Source: a virus. Taken from it: DNA of 64,000 nt. The notes under the pieces were generated by a model, which saw only the letters and a program-made list of their open reading frames with translations, did not search any database and was not told the DNA's origin. Shown here in pieces: positions 1 to 7,209 of the stretch (positions within the stretch are counted from its first letter, which is position 1; the number at the start of each line of letters is the position of its first letter). The stretch covers positions 1 through 64,000 of IMG/VR virus record IMGVR_UViG_3300045003_000080, one strand, 5' to 3'. A program made the translations under genes and the position numbers.

Positions 1-136
1 CCCAGTCGCAGAGCGCCACGATCTCGTGCGCCGAGTCCTCGCCGGCGATGAGGAGGCGGCCGAGAAGCTGCGCCTCGCGATGGCCGGTCAGTGGGAGTGG
101 CCTAAGAGCTGGCTCGGGATGAAGGAGAACGCATGA
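1..136 (+). CDS. TROVE-domain protein, C-terminal end of an upstream gene (partial)
   Basis: The reading frame enters from the left edge and stops at TGA 134-136. The last 44 residues include VLAGDEEAAEKLRLAMAG and WEWPKSWLG. This is the part of the TROVE (Ro60) helical repeat that lies just before the WEALIPHMGYAALLRNLRNF segment, and that segment is encoded in the next gene. The stop overlaps the next ATG (ATGA), so the two are probably translationally coupled. Ro proteins bind misfolded RNAs and Y RNAs in a ring-shaped HEAT-like fold. The N-terminal part is outside the window, so its length cannot be judged. Confidence 0.7.
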   Translation, partial: PVAERHDLVRRVLAGDEEAAEKLRLAMAGQWEWPKSWLGMKENA

Positions 137-1020
137 GCATCTCGGTGCAGGAGCGGCTGAGCGACGCGCAGGTGTGGGAGGCCCTCATCCCCCATATGGG
201 GTACGCTGCGCTTCTCAGGAACCTGAGGAACTTCGACCAGGCGGCGATCCCGGACAATGTCGCGGCGAAGGTCATAGACCGCCTGACCGATCCGGACGAG
301 GTCGCCCGCTCCCGACAGCTGCCTTTTCGCTTCCTCAGTGCGTACCGGGAGGCGCCGTCGCTGCGTTGGGGCCACGCGTTGGAGGTCGCGCTCGGCCACG
401 CGTGCCGCAACATCCCGAGTTTCCCAGGCCGCACAGCGATCTTGTGCGACACGTCCGCGTCGATGACGGACACCGTGTCGGCCAAGTCGAAGATCAAGCG
501 CGTCGACGTCGGCGCCCTGTTCGGCGTCGCGCTCGCGGCACGTGGCAGTGACGTCACCCTGTGCGGGTTCGCCGACGGGCTGTTCCACCATTCCCTGCAG
601 CCAGGCGGCAGCGTCCTGAAGCAGACCCAGGCGTTCACCGACCGTATCGGTGAAGTCGGGCACGGCACCCAGGCACTCGAAGCCGTCGCAGCCGTCCTCT
701 CGGCTGCACCGCAAACCGGGTCGAAGGCCCCGCTACGCCGAATCGTGCTGATCAGCGACATGCAGACCATGAACGCGCGACGCGGCACCTGGTACTGGAT
801 GCGCAACCCCGGCCAGCACAACGACACCGTCTCGGCGCTGGTCCCGAAGCACATCAACCTGTTCGGCTGGGACCTCGCCGGCTACGCGAACACCCAGATC
901 GACACGAGCAAGCCGGGTCGGTTCGAGTTGGGTGGGTTCTCGGACAGGTGCTTCACGATCATGTCGATGCTCGACCAGGGCATCGGATCCGGCTTCCCCT
1001 GGGAGAACACCAATGCCTGA
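133..1020 (+). CDS. Ro60-like protein, TROVE C-terminal part plus von Willebrand A domain
   Basis: This 295-residue protein begins inside the TROVE fold (MGYAALLRNLRNFDQA at about residues 22-37, then FPFRFLSAY-like sequence near 65-71). It continues into a vWA domain with a complete MIDAS metal site: DTSAS at 106-110, Thr179 in GHGTQ and Asp209 in SDMQT. Known bacterial Ro proteins are single chains of about 500 residues; here the chain is cut in the TROVE domain and restarts at an ATGA overlap. GGAG lies eight bases before the ATG. The two products could assemble into one ring, or a frameshift could fuse them. Bacterial Ro60 works in RNA quality control with Y RNA and PNPase; a phage role in RNA handling is inference. 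Confidence 0.85.
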   Translation: MSISVQERLSDAQVWEALIPHMGYAALLRNLRNFDQAAIPDNVAAKVIDRLTDPDEVARSRQLPFRFLSAYREAPSLRWGHALEVALGHACRNIPSFPGRTAILCDTSASMTDTVSAKSKIKRVDVGALFGVALAARGSDVTLCGFADGLFHHSLQPGGSVLKQTQAFTDRIGEVGHGTQALEAVAAVLSAAPQTGSKAPLRRIVLISDMQTMNARRGTWYWMRNPGQHNDTVSALVPKHINLFGWDLAGYANTQIDTSKPGRFELGGFSDRCFTIMSMLDQGIGSGFPWENTNA

Positions 1021-1375
1021 CGAAGTCGACTGGGAAGAGTACGCCCGCCACGTCGAGACCGCCTTGGAACGCGCCCGCGTCCGGGCGAACAAAGCCGGCG
1101 ACGAATGCCACAACAAGTGGATCAAGAGTCACAATAAGTTCGACCAAGGCCAAGCCGAGATCGCGTACTGGCTGCGCGACATGATCGACGACCTGCGTGC
1201 CGAAATGAAAATCGGCCCCGGTTACCAGACAATGCCCCGAAGCGGCACCACGTACTGGAAGCAGACCGCGTACATCGGGTGGCAGAAGAACGACGCCTAC
1301 AACGTTGACCTACGCCGAGCCCAGGAACGTATCCGCCAACTCGAAGACCAACTCGACATCGCGCTCCACCAATGA
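1013..1375 (+). CDS. hypothetical protein with C-terminal coiled coil
   Basis: This 120-residue protein is not recognised. ATG 1013 overlaps the end of the Ro-like gene by eight bases, which implies coupled translation, so I prefer it to a longer upstream start. The sequence is charged and mostly helical, with a Trp/Tyr-rich middle (YWLRDM, TTYWKQTAYIGWQKND) and a heptad-like C-terminus (RRAQERIRQLEDQLDIAL). It ends in ATGA with the next gene. The tight packing suggests the same transcript as the Ro-like gene and perhaps a shared function, but nothing in the sequence proves this. Confidence 0.7.
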   Translation: MPDEVDWEEYARHVETALERARVRANKAGDECHNKWIKSHNKFDQGQAEIAYWLRDMIDDLRAEMKIGPGYQTMPRSGTTYWKQTAYIGWQKNDAYNVDLRRAQERIRQLEDQLDIALHQ

Positions 1376-1686
1376 CCAGACGCGACCTCGACCAACTCTT
1401 CTTCAAGGTCACCCTCGCGATCCTCGCCGACGACGGCACCGACCAGGCGAAAACCACGGCCATCACGGTCCTGCTCCAAGAACTCTGCGCCATCGGGTGG
1501 GACGCCGACACCATCGGACAATTCGTCGGCGACCCACTCGTCATCACCGCCAGCCGACAGTTAGAACGCACCTTCTGGTGCGGCCACGAAAAACACTGGG
1601 CATCAGGCGGCTGGTCATGGTGCGACCTCGAATTCGGCCACGACAGCGACCACATGGACGAAGAAAAACGATCATGGACGAACTAA
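1372..1686 (+). CDS. hypothetical protein with possible C/H metal site
   Basis: This 104-residue protein is not recognised. It starts at an ATGA overlap with the preceding gene. The first 60 residues look helical. The second half carries FWCGHEKHW and WSWCDLEFGHDSDHMD, so two Cys and several His sit close enough to bind zinc. This Cys/His/Trp style is common in small actinophage proteins. It is the last gene of the operon and is followed directly by a strong hairpin. Confidence 0.65.
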   Translation: MTRRDLDQLFFKVTLAILADDGTDQAKTTAITVLLQELCAIGWDADTIGQFVGDPLVITASRQLERTFWCGHEKHWASGGWSWCDLEFGHDSDHMDEEKRSWTN

Positions 1687-1688
1687 CA

Positions 1689-1718
1689 CCGCGCCCAGCA
1701 GAAGAATGCTGGGCGCGG
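1689..1718. terminator. hairpin terminator between convergent units
   Basis: A perfect 12-bp stem (CCGCGCCCAGCA / TGCTGGGCGCGG) with a GAAGAA loop lies between the left operon and the convergent integrase gene. The T-run is weak on both sides (TTCTGG on +, TGTTAG on -). It probably ends both transcripts. Confidence 0.7.
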
Positions 1719-1785
1719 TTCTGGGAAGTCGTCGGAGCTGCCGTGTACCGACACCTCCGGGACACGGCAGCCACCGATACGACAA

Positions 1786-3396
1786 CTACGCAGCAAGATC
1801 AGCCCAGTGAGGGACAATCTCGATCCGAGATGCCTGTTTGCCAGGCGTCCGAAGAACCGTGATATGACGGATCACTTGGGCGAGCGCTAAGTGACGGTCA
1901 TGCTCGTTGAGACTCGGCCAGTAGTCGAGCATTGACTTGATCTTGTCGGCCGGAGGCGGTCCCCCACTGGCGACGGCTGCTTGAACTTTGCTTTTGCGGG
2001 CTTGCTTGAGGGAGAGGTCCGTCAAGAGTTCTTCGCGCGTGTTGCGGAACTCGTCCAGATCTATCGCCTCGGCGAGGTACGCCTGCTTGTTTCGGCCCAG
2101 CTTCCGCTCCAGAGCGGCAATGTCTTGATCGAGGGCGTCCAGTTCGGTACTGCGCTCATCCTTGCGCATGGCCTTCTCGTAAGCGGCGCGTGCGCTGCTG
2201 TCGGGCGAGGCGAAACTCTGCAGCCACGCGAGCACCTGCCCTTCTGCGTTCGGCAGCATGATTGTCGGTCCTCGTAGCGCGAACTCTTCCTCGCGCGCAG
2301 GGCATCGGAACTGGATCTTTCGTCGTCCGGCCCGGTAGAACGGGTGGGCGTGCATGGGACGGTGGCAGGGTTGCCCGTCATCTCGTACGTCTCCGCACCG
2401 GAGCAGCCCCGACAGAGAGTACTTCCATACCTGTTCGCTTGTCCGGTGGGCCGTCGGCTGCTTGCCGTCCAGGAGCTTGGATTTGTAGGCCGCCCACAGG
2501 TCGAGGGAGATGAGGGGTTCATGGAGGCCAGGTTCCCAAAGATCGTATTCGTCGGGGCGGCCAGTTGGGGGATGGGGCATCGTGGGGTTGCTGCGACCGT
2601 GCAACAGGCCGGCCGCGAAGCCGGTCTCCATGATCTGACGCCAGTCCCTAGCCCTGAGTACGTTCCCACGGAGTGAGCGGATGCCCCGCTCGTGCATGTC
2701 CTTCGCGATAGAGGCCAAGCTGTCGCCCTGTAGGGTCCAGCGTTCGTACGCTTCGGCGAGCGCTGGACCCCGCACGGGGTCGATTTCGAAGACACCCTTA
2801 CAGTTGTCGCAGTATTTGAATGCGTGCGGATTTTCCGAACTCCGCTCACATTTTGGGCATCGCTGATATCCGAATCGCGCCTGGCCAGTGTGCGGCAGGC
2901 CATTTCGTCGGCGTCTTTGATGGGTTTCGCGCCAACTCATGCCGATGACGTCTGATTCGAGTTCGTCCATGCTGAAATACATACGGAGGAAGAACGCGCC
3001 ATATGGCGTAGAAGTATCGATTGGCTGAGTGGCGGAAACGAGAAGTCCACCGACAGCGTTAAGGCGGTCGTTGTGGGCGCCGCATGCGGTGGCGTTTCTG
3101 CCGAAGCGCGAGAACTTCCATACGACGATTTTCTTTGCTTCGCCGTCGCCAACGCGTCCGATTGCTTCGGCGATACGTCGCTTGGCGAAGGAACGGCCAG
3201 ATTTGTCGGTCTCGATGATGTACTCAGTGATGCCGTGCCCAGTCCGCGCGGCCCACTCGTCGATGGCGTGCCTCTGCTGTTCGGGGGAGACCGTGCGTTC
3301 GTGCGCGAGACTGACGCGGATGTAGGCAATCGCGAGTTGGGACGGGTCGAGCGGTGTAGGTACTGCGTCGGCAGGCGGGGCGAGGTTGACCGGCAT
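1786..3396 (-). CDS. large serine recombinase (phage integrase)
   Basis: This 536-residue protein has the order of a large serine integrase. The resolvase catalytic domain spans about 20-165, with nucleophile Ser29 in YIRVS and the arginine motif WKFSRFGRN. A recombinase domain follows with a helix-rich DNA-binding part, then a zinc-ribbon region (CGDVRDDGQPC near 340) and a coiled coil of about 60 residues near 420-480. Such enzymes join attP and attB in one direction and need a directionality factor to excise. A further CPKC...CDNC pair near residues 175-200 is not typical and may be an extra zinc site. AGAGGA precedes the ATG at 3396. The gene shares its transcript with the small gene upstream. 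I could not pick out attP by eye. Confidence 0.95.
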   Translation of the reverse strand: MPVNLAPPADAVPTPLDPSQLAIAYIRVSLAHERTVSPEQQRHAIDEWAARTGHGITEYIIETDKSGRSFAKRRIAEAIGRVGDGEAKKIVVWKFSRFGRNATACGAHNDRLNAVGGLLVSATQPIDTSTPYGAFFLRMYFSMDELESDVIGMSWRETHQRRRRNGLPHTGQARFGYQRCPKCERSSENPHAFKYCDNCKGVFEIDPVRGPALAEAYERWTLQGDSLASIAKDMHERGIRSLRGNVLRARDWRQIMETGFAAGLLHGRSNPTMPHPPTGRPDEYDLWEPGLHEPLISLDLWAAYKSKLLDGKQPTAHRTSEQVWKYSLSGLLRCGDVRDDGQPCHRPMHAHPFYRAGRRKIQFRCPAREEEFALRGPTIMLPNAEGQVLAWLQSFASPDSSARAAYEKAMRKDERSTELDALDQDIAALERKLGRNKQAYLAEAIDLDEFRNTREELLTDLSLKQARKSKVQAAVASGGPPPADKIKSMLDYWPSLNEHDRHLALAQVIRHITVLRTPGKQASRIEIVPHWADLAA

Positions 3397-3679
3397 CGTG
3401 TCCTCTCAAGGCGGCTGACCTGCAAGATTCTAGTACGCGGCTGGTGACTATGCTTACCCAGTCATACCCACCGGCAGTACACGATTGAAGCAGGGCTTCG
3501 AGGACTTCCGCAACTCCCTGCGCTTGCGGGTCGTCTGGGTGGTCGTCGAGCAGGTCCAGCAGGTACTCAGCCTGTCGAGCGGTGAGCTGTGGGGGCCGTC
3601 CTTCGGTTTCTTCGATTAACTGATCCACAGCTGCTTTAACACTTCGTTCGAAGCGTTCTTGGGGGGTAAGTGCTCGCAT
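3224..3679 (-). CDS. small helical protein upstream of, and overlapping, the integrase
   Basis: The frame encodes 151 residues. Only the first 94 or so look like selected protein (TPQERFERSVKAAVDQLIEE, then a leucine-rich helix near 35-65). The rest overlaps the integrase start by 173 bases and is Arg/Pro-rich like an out-of-frame shadow. AGGGAG and the CCAACC-rich leader seen before other genes here precede the ATG. It heads the integrase operon, so a role in controlling integration, for example as repressor or directionality factor, is possible but unproven. Alternatives are a frameshift into the integrase or a functional readout of the overlap. Confidence 0.55.
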   Translation of the reverse strand: MRALTPQERFERSVKAAVDQLIEETEGRPPQLTARQAEYLLDLLDDHPDDPQAQGVAEVLEALLQSCTAGGYDWVSIVTSRVLESCRSAALRGHDAGQPRPACRRSTYTARPVPTRDCLHPRQSRARTHGLPRTAEARHRRVGRADWARHH

Positions 3680-3896
3680 GGTGTGCTCCCTGGCTTGGTT
3701 GGCTGTTGCCAGATTAGTACTACAGCGCTTGGTGTGTTGGGGTAGTGTTCGTTTCCGTGACCCCTTCCTTATTTTTCTTCCTTGGCAGGTTTCTGTTGTG
3801 GGGGCGTGAGTGGCGGCATCTTCCTCGTGATTGGTTAGTGGCGTCGGCTGCGTTAACGAGTTGATGGTGGGCGTGGTTCTTCAGGCGTGGTGGGAA
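3680..3896. other. divergent intergenic region, possible attP neighbourhood
   Basis: About 220 bases between the integrase operon (-) and the next + unit, with no convincing gene. It holds the CCAACC-type leader of the - strand gene, a TAGTAC/TACTAA box on the - strand and T-rich tracts near 3765-3795. Serine integrase attP sites usually lie within a few hundred bases of the gene, so this is one candidate location. No core could be identified without the host sequence. Confidence 0.4.
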
Positions 3897-3941
3897 TTTT
3901 CATCACGCAGACTTGACGTAATAAGAGAGCGCAGGTAGCTT
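3897..3941 (+). promoter_or_regulatory. conserved accessory-block promoter, copy 1
   Basis: TTTTCATCACGCAGAC lies directly before -35 TTGACG (3913-3918), followed by a 17-base spacer and -10 TAGCTT (3936-3941). The 16 bases before the -35 are almost the same in seven places, so they are probably an operator or a binding site of an activator or sigma factor. In this copy the start codon lies only 2-5 bases after the -10, so the mRNA would have almost no leader. Confidence 0.85.
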
Positions 3942-3943
3942 AG

Positions 3944-4189
3944 GTGATGGACCCGCAAGTCGGCGACAAAATCAACCAGTTGTCAGACGCCGTCGAACTC
4001 CCCGTCAAAACAATCCTCAAACAACCCGACGGCCGAACCTGGATCATCCACGCCGACCGGCAACTCCACTCCGGCTCCGACCTAGCCCCCATCCCCCTCG
4101 ACGGAGGCGCCGAAGCCGAAACAGCATTCGAGCAGATCAAACCCCTGCAAATCTTCCACATACCCCTTGCCCGGGAAGGCGGTGATTGA
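3944..4189 (+). CDS. hypothetical small protein
   Basis: An 81-residue protein of unknown function. It can start at GTG 3944 or ATG 3947; ATG 3947 matches the transcription start expected from the -10 at 3936-3941, so the mRNA may be leaderless. A predicted beta-rich middle (VKTILKQPDGRTWIIHADRQL) is followed by an acidic stretch. It is the first gene of a small operon that continues with two membrane proteins and the tyrosine recombinase. Confidence 0.65.
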   Translation: MMDPQVGDKINQLSDAVELPVKTILKQPDGRTWIIHADRQLHSGSDLAPIPLDGGAEAETAFEQIKPLQIFHIPLAREGGD

Positions 4190-4576
4190 GTGGAGTGGGT
4201 CAACGTCCGCCTGTTGATCTTCTCGATCATTGGTGGCCTGACAGCGACAGCCGACGGCGCAGTCGCCGCAACCTACAACCCGACGTCGCTCGACCCAACG
4301 GTCGTGTTCTGGCTCGTGACCGCGTCGATGCTCGTCGTCCTCGCGACCGTGTTCGTGGCGCTCGGCGCCCTTAAGCCGTACACCAGTCTCCACATGGCGT
4401 TGTGGTCGATCGCGTGGCTGCTCGGCGCCCTGAACGCCGGCGTGTTGGTCGCTGTGGTGTCGCAGCGTGCGCCGCACGGGGTCGCGTCGGCGCTGGGCGT
4501 GTTCGTCGGTCTCGTCGTGTTCGGCGTCGGCGAACTCGTGCTGTACCCAGCAGGGAAGGGCGGCCGACGTGGCTGA
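4190..4576 (+). CDS. membrane protein, four predicted helices
   Basis: A 128-residue protein starting at GTG 4190 directly after the upstream stop. Four hydrophobic segments are visible at about 7-28, 38-60, 68-90 and 96-115, with a basic C-terminal tail (GKGGRRG). The size and topology could fit a small holin-like or superinfection-related protein, but there is no lysin next to it and no recognisable motif. It overlaps the next GTG by eight bases, which suggests coupled synthesis of the two membrane proteins. Confidence 0.7.
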   Translation: MEWVNVRLLIFSIIGGLTATADGAVAATYNPTSLDPTVVFWLVTASMLVVLATVFVALGALKPYTSLHMALWSIAWLLGALNAGVLVAVVSQRAPHGVASALGVFVGLVVFGVGELVLYPAGKGGRRG

Positions 4577-4877
4577 GCGTGAGCTGCGTGGCTGGCAGTA
4601 CTTCCTTGCGGTTAGGCGGTTGACGCGTGCCGAGCCTGGTACGAGCTACCACTTGTTCCTTTACGCGATCTGTAGTGGCTTCGTCGCTACGGCGTCGTCG
4701 TTGGTGTTCGCGGCTTTTGTCGCGACTCCGCTAGGGCCGGCGCACACTTGGCAGGTCGGCGTGGGCGCGCAGGCGGTGGTCTTTGGCCTGTCGTATGTGC
4801 CGTATTCGCGGTGGCAGAAGCGTCGTTTCGACCAGTGGAAGGAGCGTCTTCGTGCTCGCGGTGTTGACTACCTCTGA
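4569..4877 (+). CDS. membrane protein, two predicted helices
   Basis: A 102-residue protein starting at GTG 4569 inside the end of the previous membrane gene. It has a polar N-terminus (ERELRGWQYFLAVRR), two hydrophobic segments at about 28-52 and 58-76, and a basic C-terminal tail (WQKRRFDQWKERLRAR). The two adjacent small membrane genes may encode a pair that acts together. No family is recognised. Its end overlaps the recombinase start. Confidence 0.65.
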   Translation: MAERELRGWQYFLAVRRLTRAEPGTSYHLFLYAICSGFVATASSLVFAAFVATPLGPAHTWQVGVGAQAVVFGLSYVPYSRWQKRRFDQWKERLRARGVDYL

Positions 4878-5817
4878 CCTGGTTGTTCCGGCCGACCGGG
4901 ACCTGGTTGCTGATGCGACGGCTGCGTGGTTGGCGTCGAAGAAGCCGACGACGCGTGACGCGTATCGCAGGGACTTGGCGTCGTGGGAGGGGTTTTGCTG
5001 GCAGCGTGGTGTTGACCCGTTGTTGGCGCGTAAGCCGGACGCGGATTTGTTTGGTGCGTGGTTGCAGGACCCGGAGAACCCGCGTCGGATTAGTGCTACG
5101 AGTGCGGCGCGCAGGATGGCGGCTGTGTCGTCCTGGTACCGGTACCTCGTGCGGTGTGACCTGCATGATCGGAACCCGTTCGCGGCTGCTGAACGCCCCA
5201 GGATCGACAAGGATTATTCGGCGACGGCGTGGCTGGACCAGGCCGGCGCGCAGGCGATGATCGACGCGGTCGAGGCGCAAACGAACGACACGAGGCTGCG
5301 TGACATCGCGATGATTCGGCTGATGTTGCAGCTCGGGCTGCGTGTCAGCGAGGTTTGTGGTTTGCAGGTGTCGGCGCTCGGGATGGTGAACGGGCAGCGT
5401 GTCCTGACCATCGTGGGCAAGGGGGGAAAGAGGATTACTCGTGTACTACCGGAGTCGGCGTGGCACGCCGTTGAGGCGCATCTCTTGGAGAGGTGTCAAC
5501 GCGCGAACGTTCGCTCGGTATACGCCTTGGGAGGACCCTTGTTGGCGACACGGGGCGGCAAGCCGGTCGACCGGCAGGAGGCGTTTCGCCTGGTCCGACG
5601 GGTCGCAGTGCGTGCGCGTGTGCCTGATCCGGGGTCGATGAGCCCGCATGCGCTGCGGCACACTTTCGCCACCCTGGCGACGGAGCGCGGCGCGGATCTG
5701 GATGATTTGCAGGACGCGATGGGGCATGCTGATCCGCGTACGACGCGCCGGTATCAGCGTGCGGCACGCCGGTTGGACCGGGACCCGGCGAACCTGGTTT
5801 CGGGGGCGTTGGTGTAG
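4852..5817 (+). CDS. tyrosine recombinase, XerC/XerD-like
   Basis: A 321-residue protein with a SAM-like N-terminal core-binding domain (about 15-105) and a C-terminal catalytic domain. All expected catalytic residues can be placed: Arg164 (GLRVSE), Lys190 (VGKGGKR), His266 and Arg269 (HALRH), His292 (MGHADP) and the nucleophile Tyr301 (TRRY). GTG 4852 is preferred because GGAAGGAG lies just upstream and the longer reading runs through the membrane gene. Xer-like enzymes resolve dimers or integrate DNA. A second recombinase beside the serine integrase suggests resolution of circular multimers or a second mobile state. Confidence 0.92.
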   Translation: MLAVLTTSDLVVPADRDLVADATAAWLASKKPTTRDAYRRDLASWEGFCWQRGVDPLLARKPDADLFGAWLQDPENPRRISATSAARRMAAVSSWYRYLVRCDLHDRNPFAAAERPRIDKDYSATAWLDQAGAQAMIDAVEAQTNDTRLRDIAMIRLMLQLGLRVSEVCGLQVSALGMVNGQRVLTIVGKGGKRITRVLPESAWHAVEAHLLERCQRANVRSVYALGGPLLATRGGKPVDRQEAFRLVRRVAVRARVPDPGSMSPHALRHTFATLATERGADLDDLQDAMGHADPRTTRRYQRAARRLDRDPANLVSGALV

Positions 5818-5825
5818 CGGCTGCG

Positions 5826-6008
5826 ATGTACATCCCAACGTGTGAGTTTGGTGTGAAGATCCACATGGGTGCGGGCGGGCCTCCGTGCAGGAGGCTCGCC
5901 TGGTTCGTGCTGTGGGTGGACGATTGCAAGATGGCTATCGCCCTGTGTCACGGCCACTGGCATCTGGTGACTGACGCGTTGGACCCGGACGACGAGGCCG
6001 GCCAGTAG
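5826..6008 (+). CDS. possible small Cys/His-containing protein
   Basis: A 60-residue frame starting eight bases after the recombinase stop. It contains CEFGVKIHM, a hydrophobic centre (LAWFVLWVDD) and CHGHWH, and ends in an acidic tail. The ribosome-binding site is weak (GGCTGCG), so the gene is plausible but not secure. No family is recognised. Confidence 0.4.
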   Translation: MYIPTCEFGVKIHMGAGGPPCRRLAWFVLWVDDCKMAIALCHGHWHLVTDALDPDDEAGQ

Positions 6009-6058
6009 TCGGGGGCGATACCCCCATACGGGCGCAATAGCGGGCCGAAAAGGTGCTA

Positions 6059-6098
6059 TAGCGCTAGCGTTAGCGCTCGCTATTAGGCGGCTCGGTGA
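6059..6098. repeat. AGCGCTAGCG / CTCGCTATTAG repeat, copy A
   Basis: TAGCGCTAGCGTTAGCGCTC followed by GCTATTAGGCGGCTCGGTGA. This matches 17271-17311 with a few substitutions. The core is self-complementary and resembles an iteron or operator. Confidence 0.75.
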
Positions 6099-6141
6099 AA
6101 AGCTCCCACTTTCACGCGGGTGGGTGCGTGGAGAAGCTAAT

Positions 6142-6163
6142 GGCTCCCCCGTTTGGGGGAGCC
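6142..6163 (+). terminator. intrinsic terminator
   Basis: A perfect 9-bp stem GGCTCCCCC / GGGGGAGCC with a GTTT loop, followed by TTCCTTGCGTTTT. It would end the transcript that began at 3.9 kb. Confidence 0.85.
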
Positions 6164-6623
6164 TTCCTTGCGTTTTAGGGGCCGGTGCGCCGAAGGGCGA
6201 GCTTCTGGGTTTTGCTGCGTCTTTGGTGTTTTGGGCGCCTGGTGCGACGGGATGCGACGTGCAGATGGTGGTGCGTATTTGAGTTGGCGGCGCGCCACAC
6301 CAGGCAAGGATCATGCTATCAAAGCGGTGTGGGTGGGCAGGGGTGTGGTGTGCCGAGTCGTGGGCCTCGCTTGTGGTAGCGCTTTTATAGCGCTTTCAGG
6401 TTTTTGAGCCGGTCGGCGCCGCGCCCCGGGCGGGGGCGGGGCGGCTGTTCTCCCCTGCTCTGCGCCGGCGTGGTGGCGCCTGGTGTTTGTCGCGGGTTTG
6501 TCGTGTTCTTGCGTTGATCTGTTGCAATTGTTTGCGCAGGTCACAGGGCCTCCTTTCGGCCGGCTGGCGGGTTGTTGTGGGCTCAGTGAAACGGGTTGGT
6601 GGGTGGCTTGTCAAGGGTCCGTG

Positions 6624-6667
6624 TTTTCATCACGCAGACTTGACGACGTTAGGGAAGCGTGTACGGT
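6624..6667 (+). promoter_or_regulatory. conserved accessory-block promoter, copy 2
   Basis: TTTTCATCACGCAGAC, -35 TTGACG (6640-6645), 16-base spacer containing ACGTTAGG, -10 TACGGT (6662-6667). It is followed by a CCAACC-rich leader and the gene at 6706. Confidence 0.85.
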
Positions 6668-6705
6668 GGAGGCGACCAACCAGCCACCAACGAAAGGGGC
6701 CAACC

Positions 6706-7125
6706 ATGAGCTACGCCGACGCCATCGCCAACACCACCGAGCAGGAGCGCGACGGCTTCGAATACCGGTGGTGGCTGGAGCCCGACAACGAGACCCGCTA
6801 CCCGGGAGAGGCCCCCAACCCCGACGACACGGACGCGTGGGCCAAGTGGTCGAAGGACTACGACCGGTGGCGCGACGCCTGGCAGTTCGTGTTTGTGTGC
6901 GGCGAGATGCGGCACGTTGCTACCAAACTTGTCGTCGCGTCTGTGTGCGTCGGGGGGACTGCCGCCGGCTGGGTGACGCCGAGCACGTTCACGGGCCTGC
7001 CGGAGATCCTTGCCGAGATGCGGGCGGCCATGCTCGCCGAGATGCACGGCGAGGTTGCGCAGAAGGCGAAGGACTTCCGCGACGTGGCGGAGCTGTTGGA
7101 TTCGTTCGTTCCCGACGAGGGCTAG
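6706..7125 (+). CDS. hypothetical protein
   Basis: A 139-residue protein, not recognised. ATG 6706 is preceded by GAAAGGGG and the CCAACC-rich leader. The N-terminal third is acidic and Trp-rich (FEYRWWLEPDNE, WAKWSKDYDRWRDAWQF). A Val/Gly-rich segment near 75-90 could be a buried helix. The C-terminus is a long amphipathic helix (MRAAMLAEMHGEVAQKAKDF). It is transcribed alone from its own promoter. Confidence 0.7.
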   Translation: MSYADAIANTTEQERDGFEYRWWLEPDNETRYPGEAPNPDDTDAWAKWSKDYDRWRDAWQFVFVCGEMRHVATKLVVASVCVGGTAAGWVTPSTFTGLPEILAEMRAAMLAEMHGEVAQKAKDFRDVAELLDSFVPDEG

Positions 7126-7127
7126 CC

Positions 7128-7172
7128 TTTTCATCACGCGCACTTGACGATGTTAGACCGTACGCGTAACGT
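7128..7172 (+). promoter_or_regulatory. conserved accessory-block promoter, copy 3
   Basis: TTTTCATCACGCGCAC, -35 TTGACG (7144-7149), ATGTTAGA in the 17-base spacer, -10 TAACGT (7167-7172). Compared with copy 2 the two bases before ACTTGAC are changed. Confidence 0.85.
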
Positions 7173-7209
7173 ACGAGCCACCAACCCAGCGAGAACAGGA
7201 GCGCGCACC

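Larger units (their letters stand above)
6009..6623 (+). other. non-coding region, left member of a duplicated pair
   Basis: About 600 bases without a convincing gene. It contains an inverted GGGGGCGATACCCCC element (about 6011-6025), an AGCGCTAGCG-type palindromic cluster with CTCGCTATTAG (6059-6098), a strong terminator at 6142-6163, and near 6376-6440 an AGCGCTTTTATAGCGCTTTC block followed by a GC-rich hairpin. Both main blocks recur in the same order and at nearly the same spacing at 17.27 and 17.58 kb. Iteron-like palindromes suggest an origin, partition or recombination site, but none is proven. Confidence 0.6.

Noticed and set aside
1674-1862. A 62-residue frame (MDELTPRPAEECW...) after the 1372-1686 gene
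   Set aside because: It runs straight through the perfect 12-bp terminator hairpin and into the antisense end of the integrase. Its first residues reflect the hairpin sequence. No good ribosome-binding site.
3420-3945. Exact attP core next to the serine integrase
   Set aside because: Several short imperfect inverted sequences exist, but none stands out, and without attB or a lysogen junction a core cannot be chosen.
6153-6407. An 84-residue frame in the 6.0-6.6 kb region
   Set aside because: It begins inside the loop of a strong terminator and has low-quality composition; the region matches the non-coding copy at 17.3-17.6 kb.
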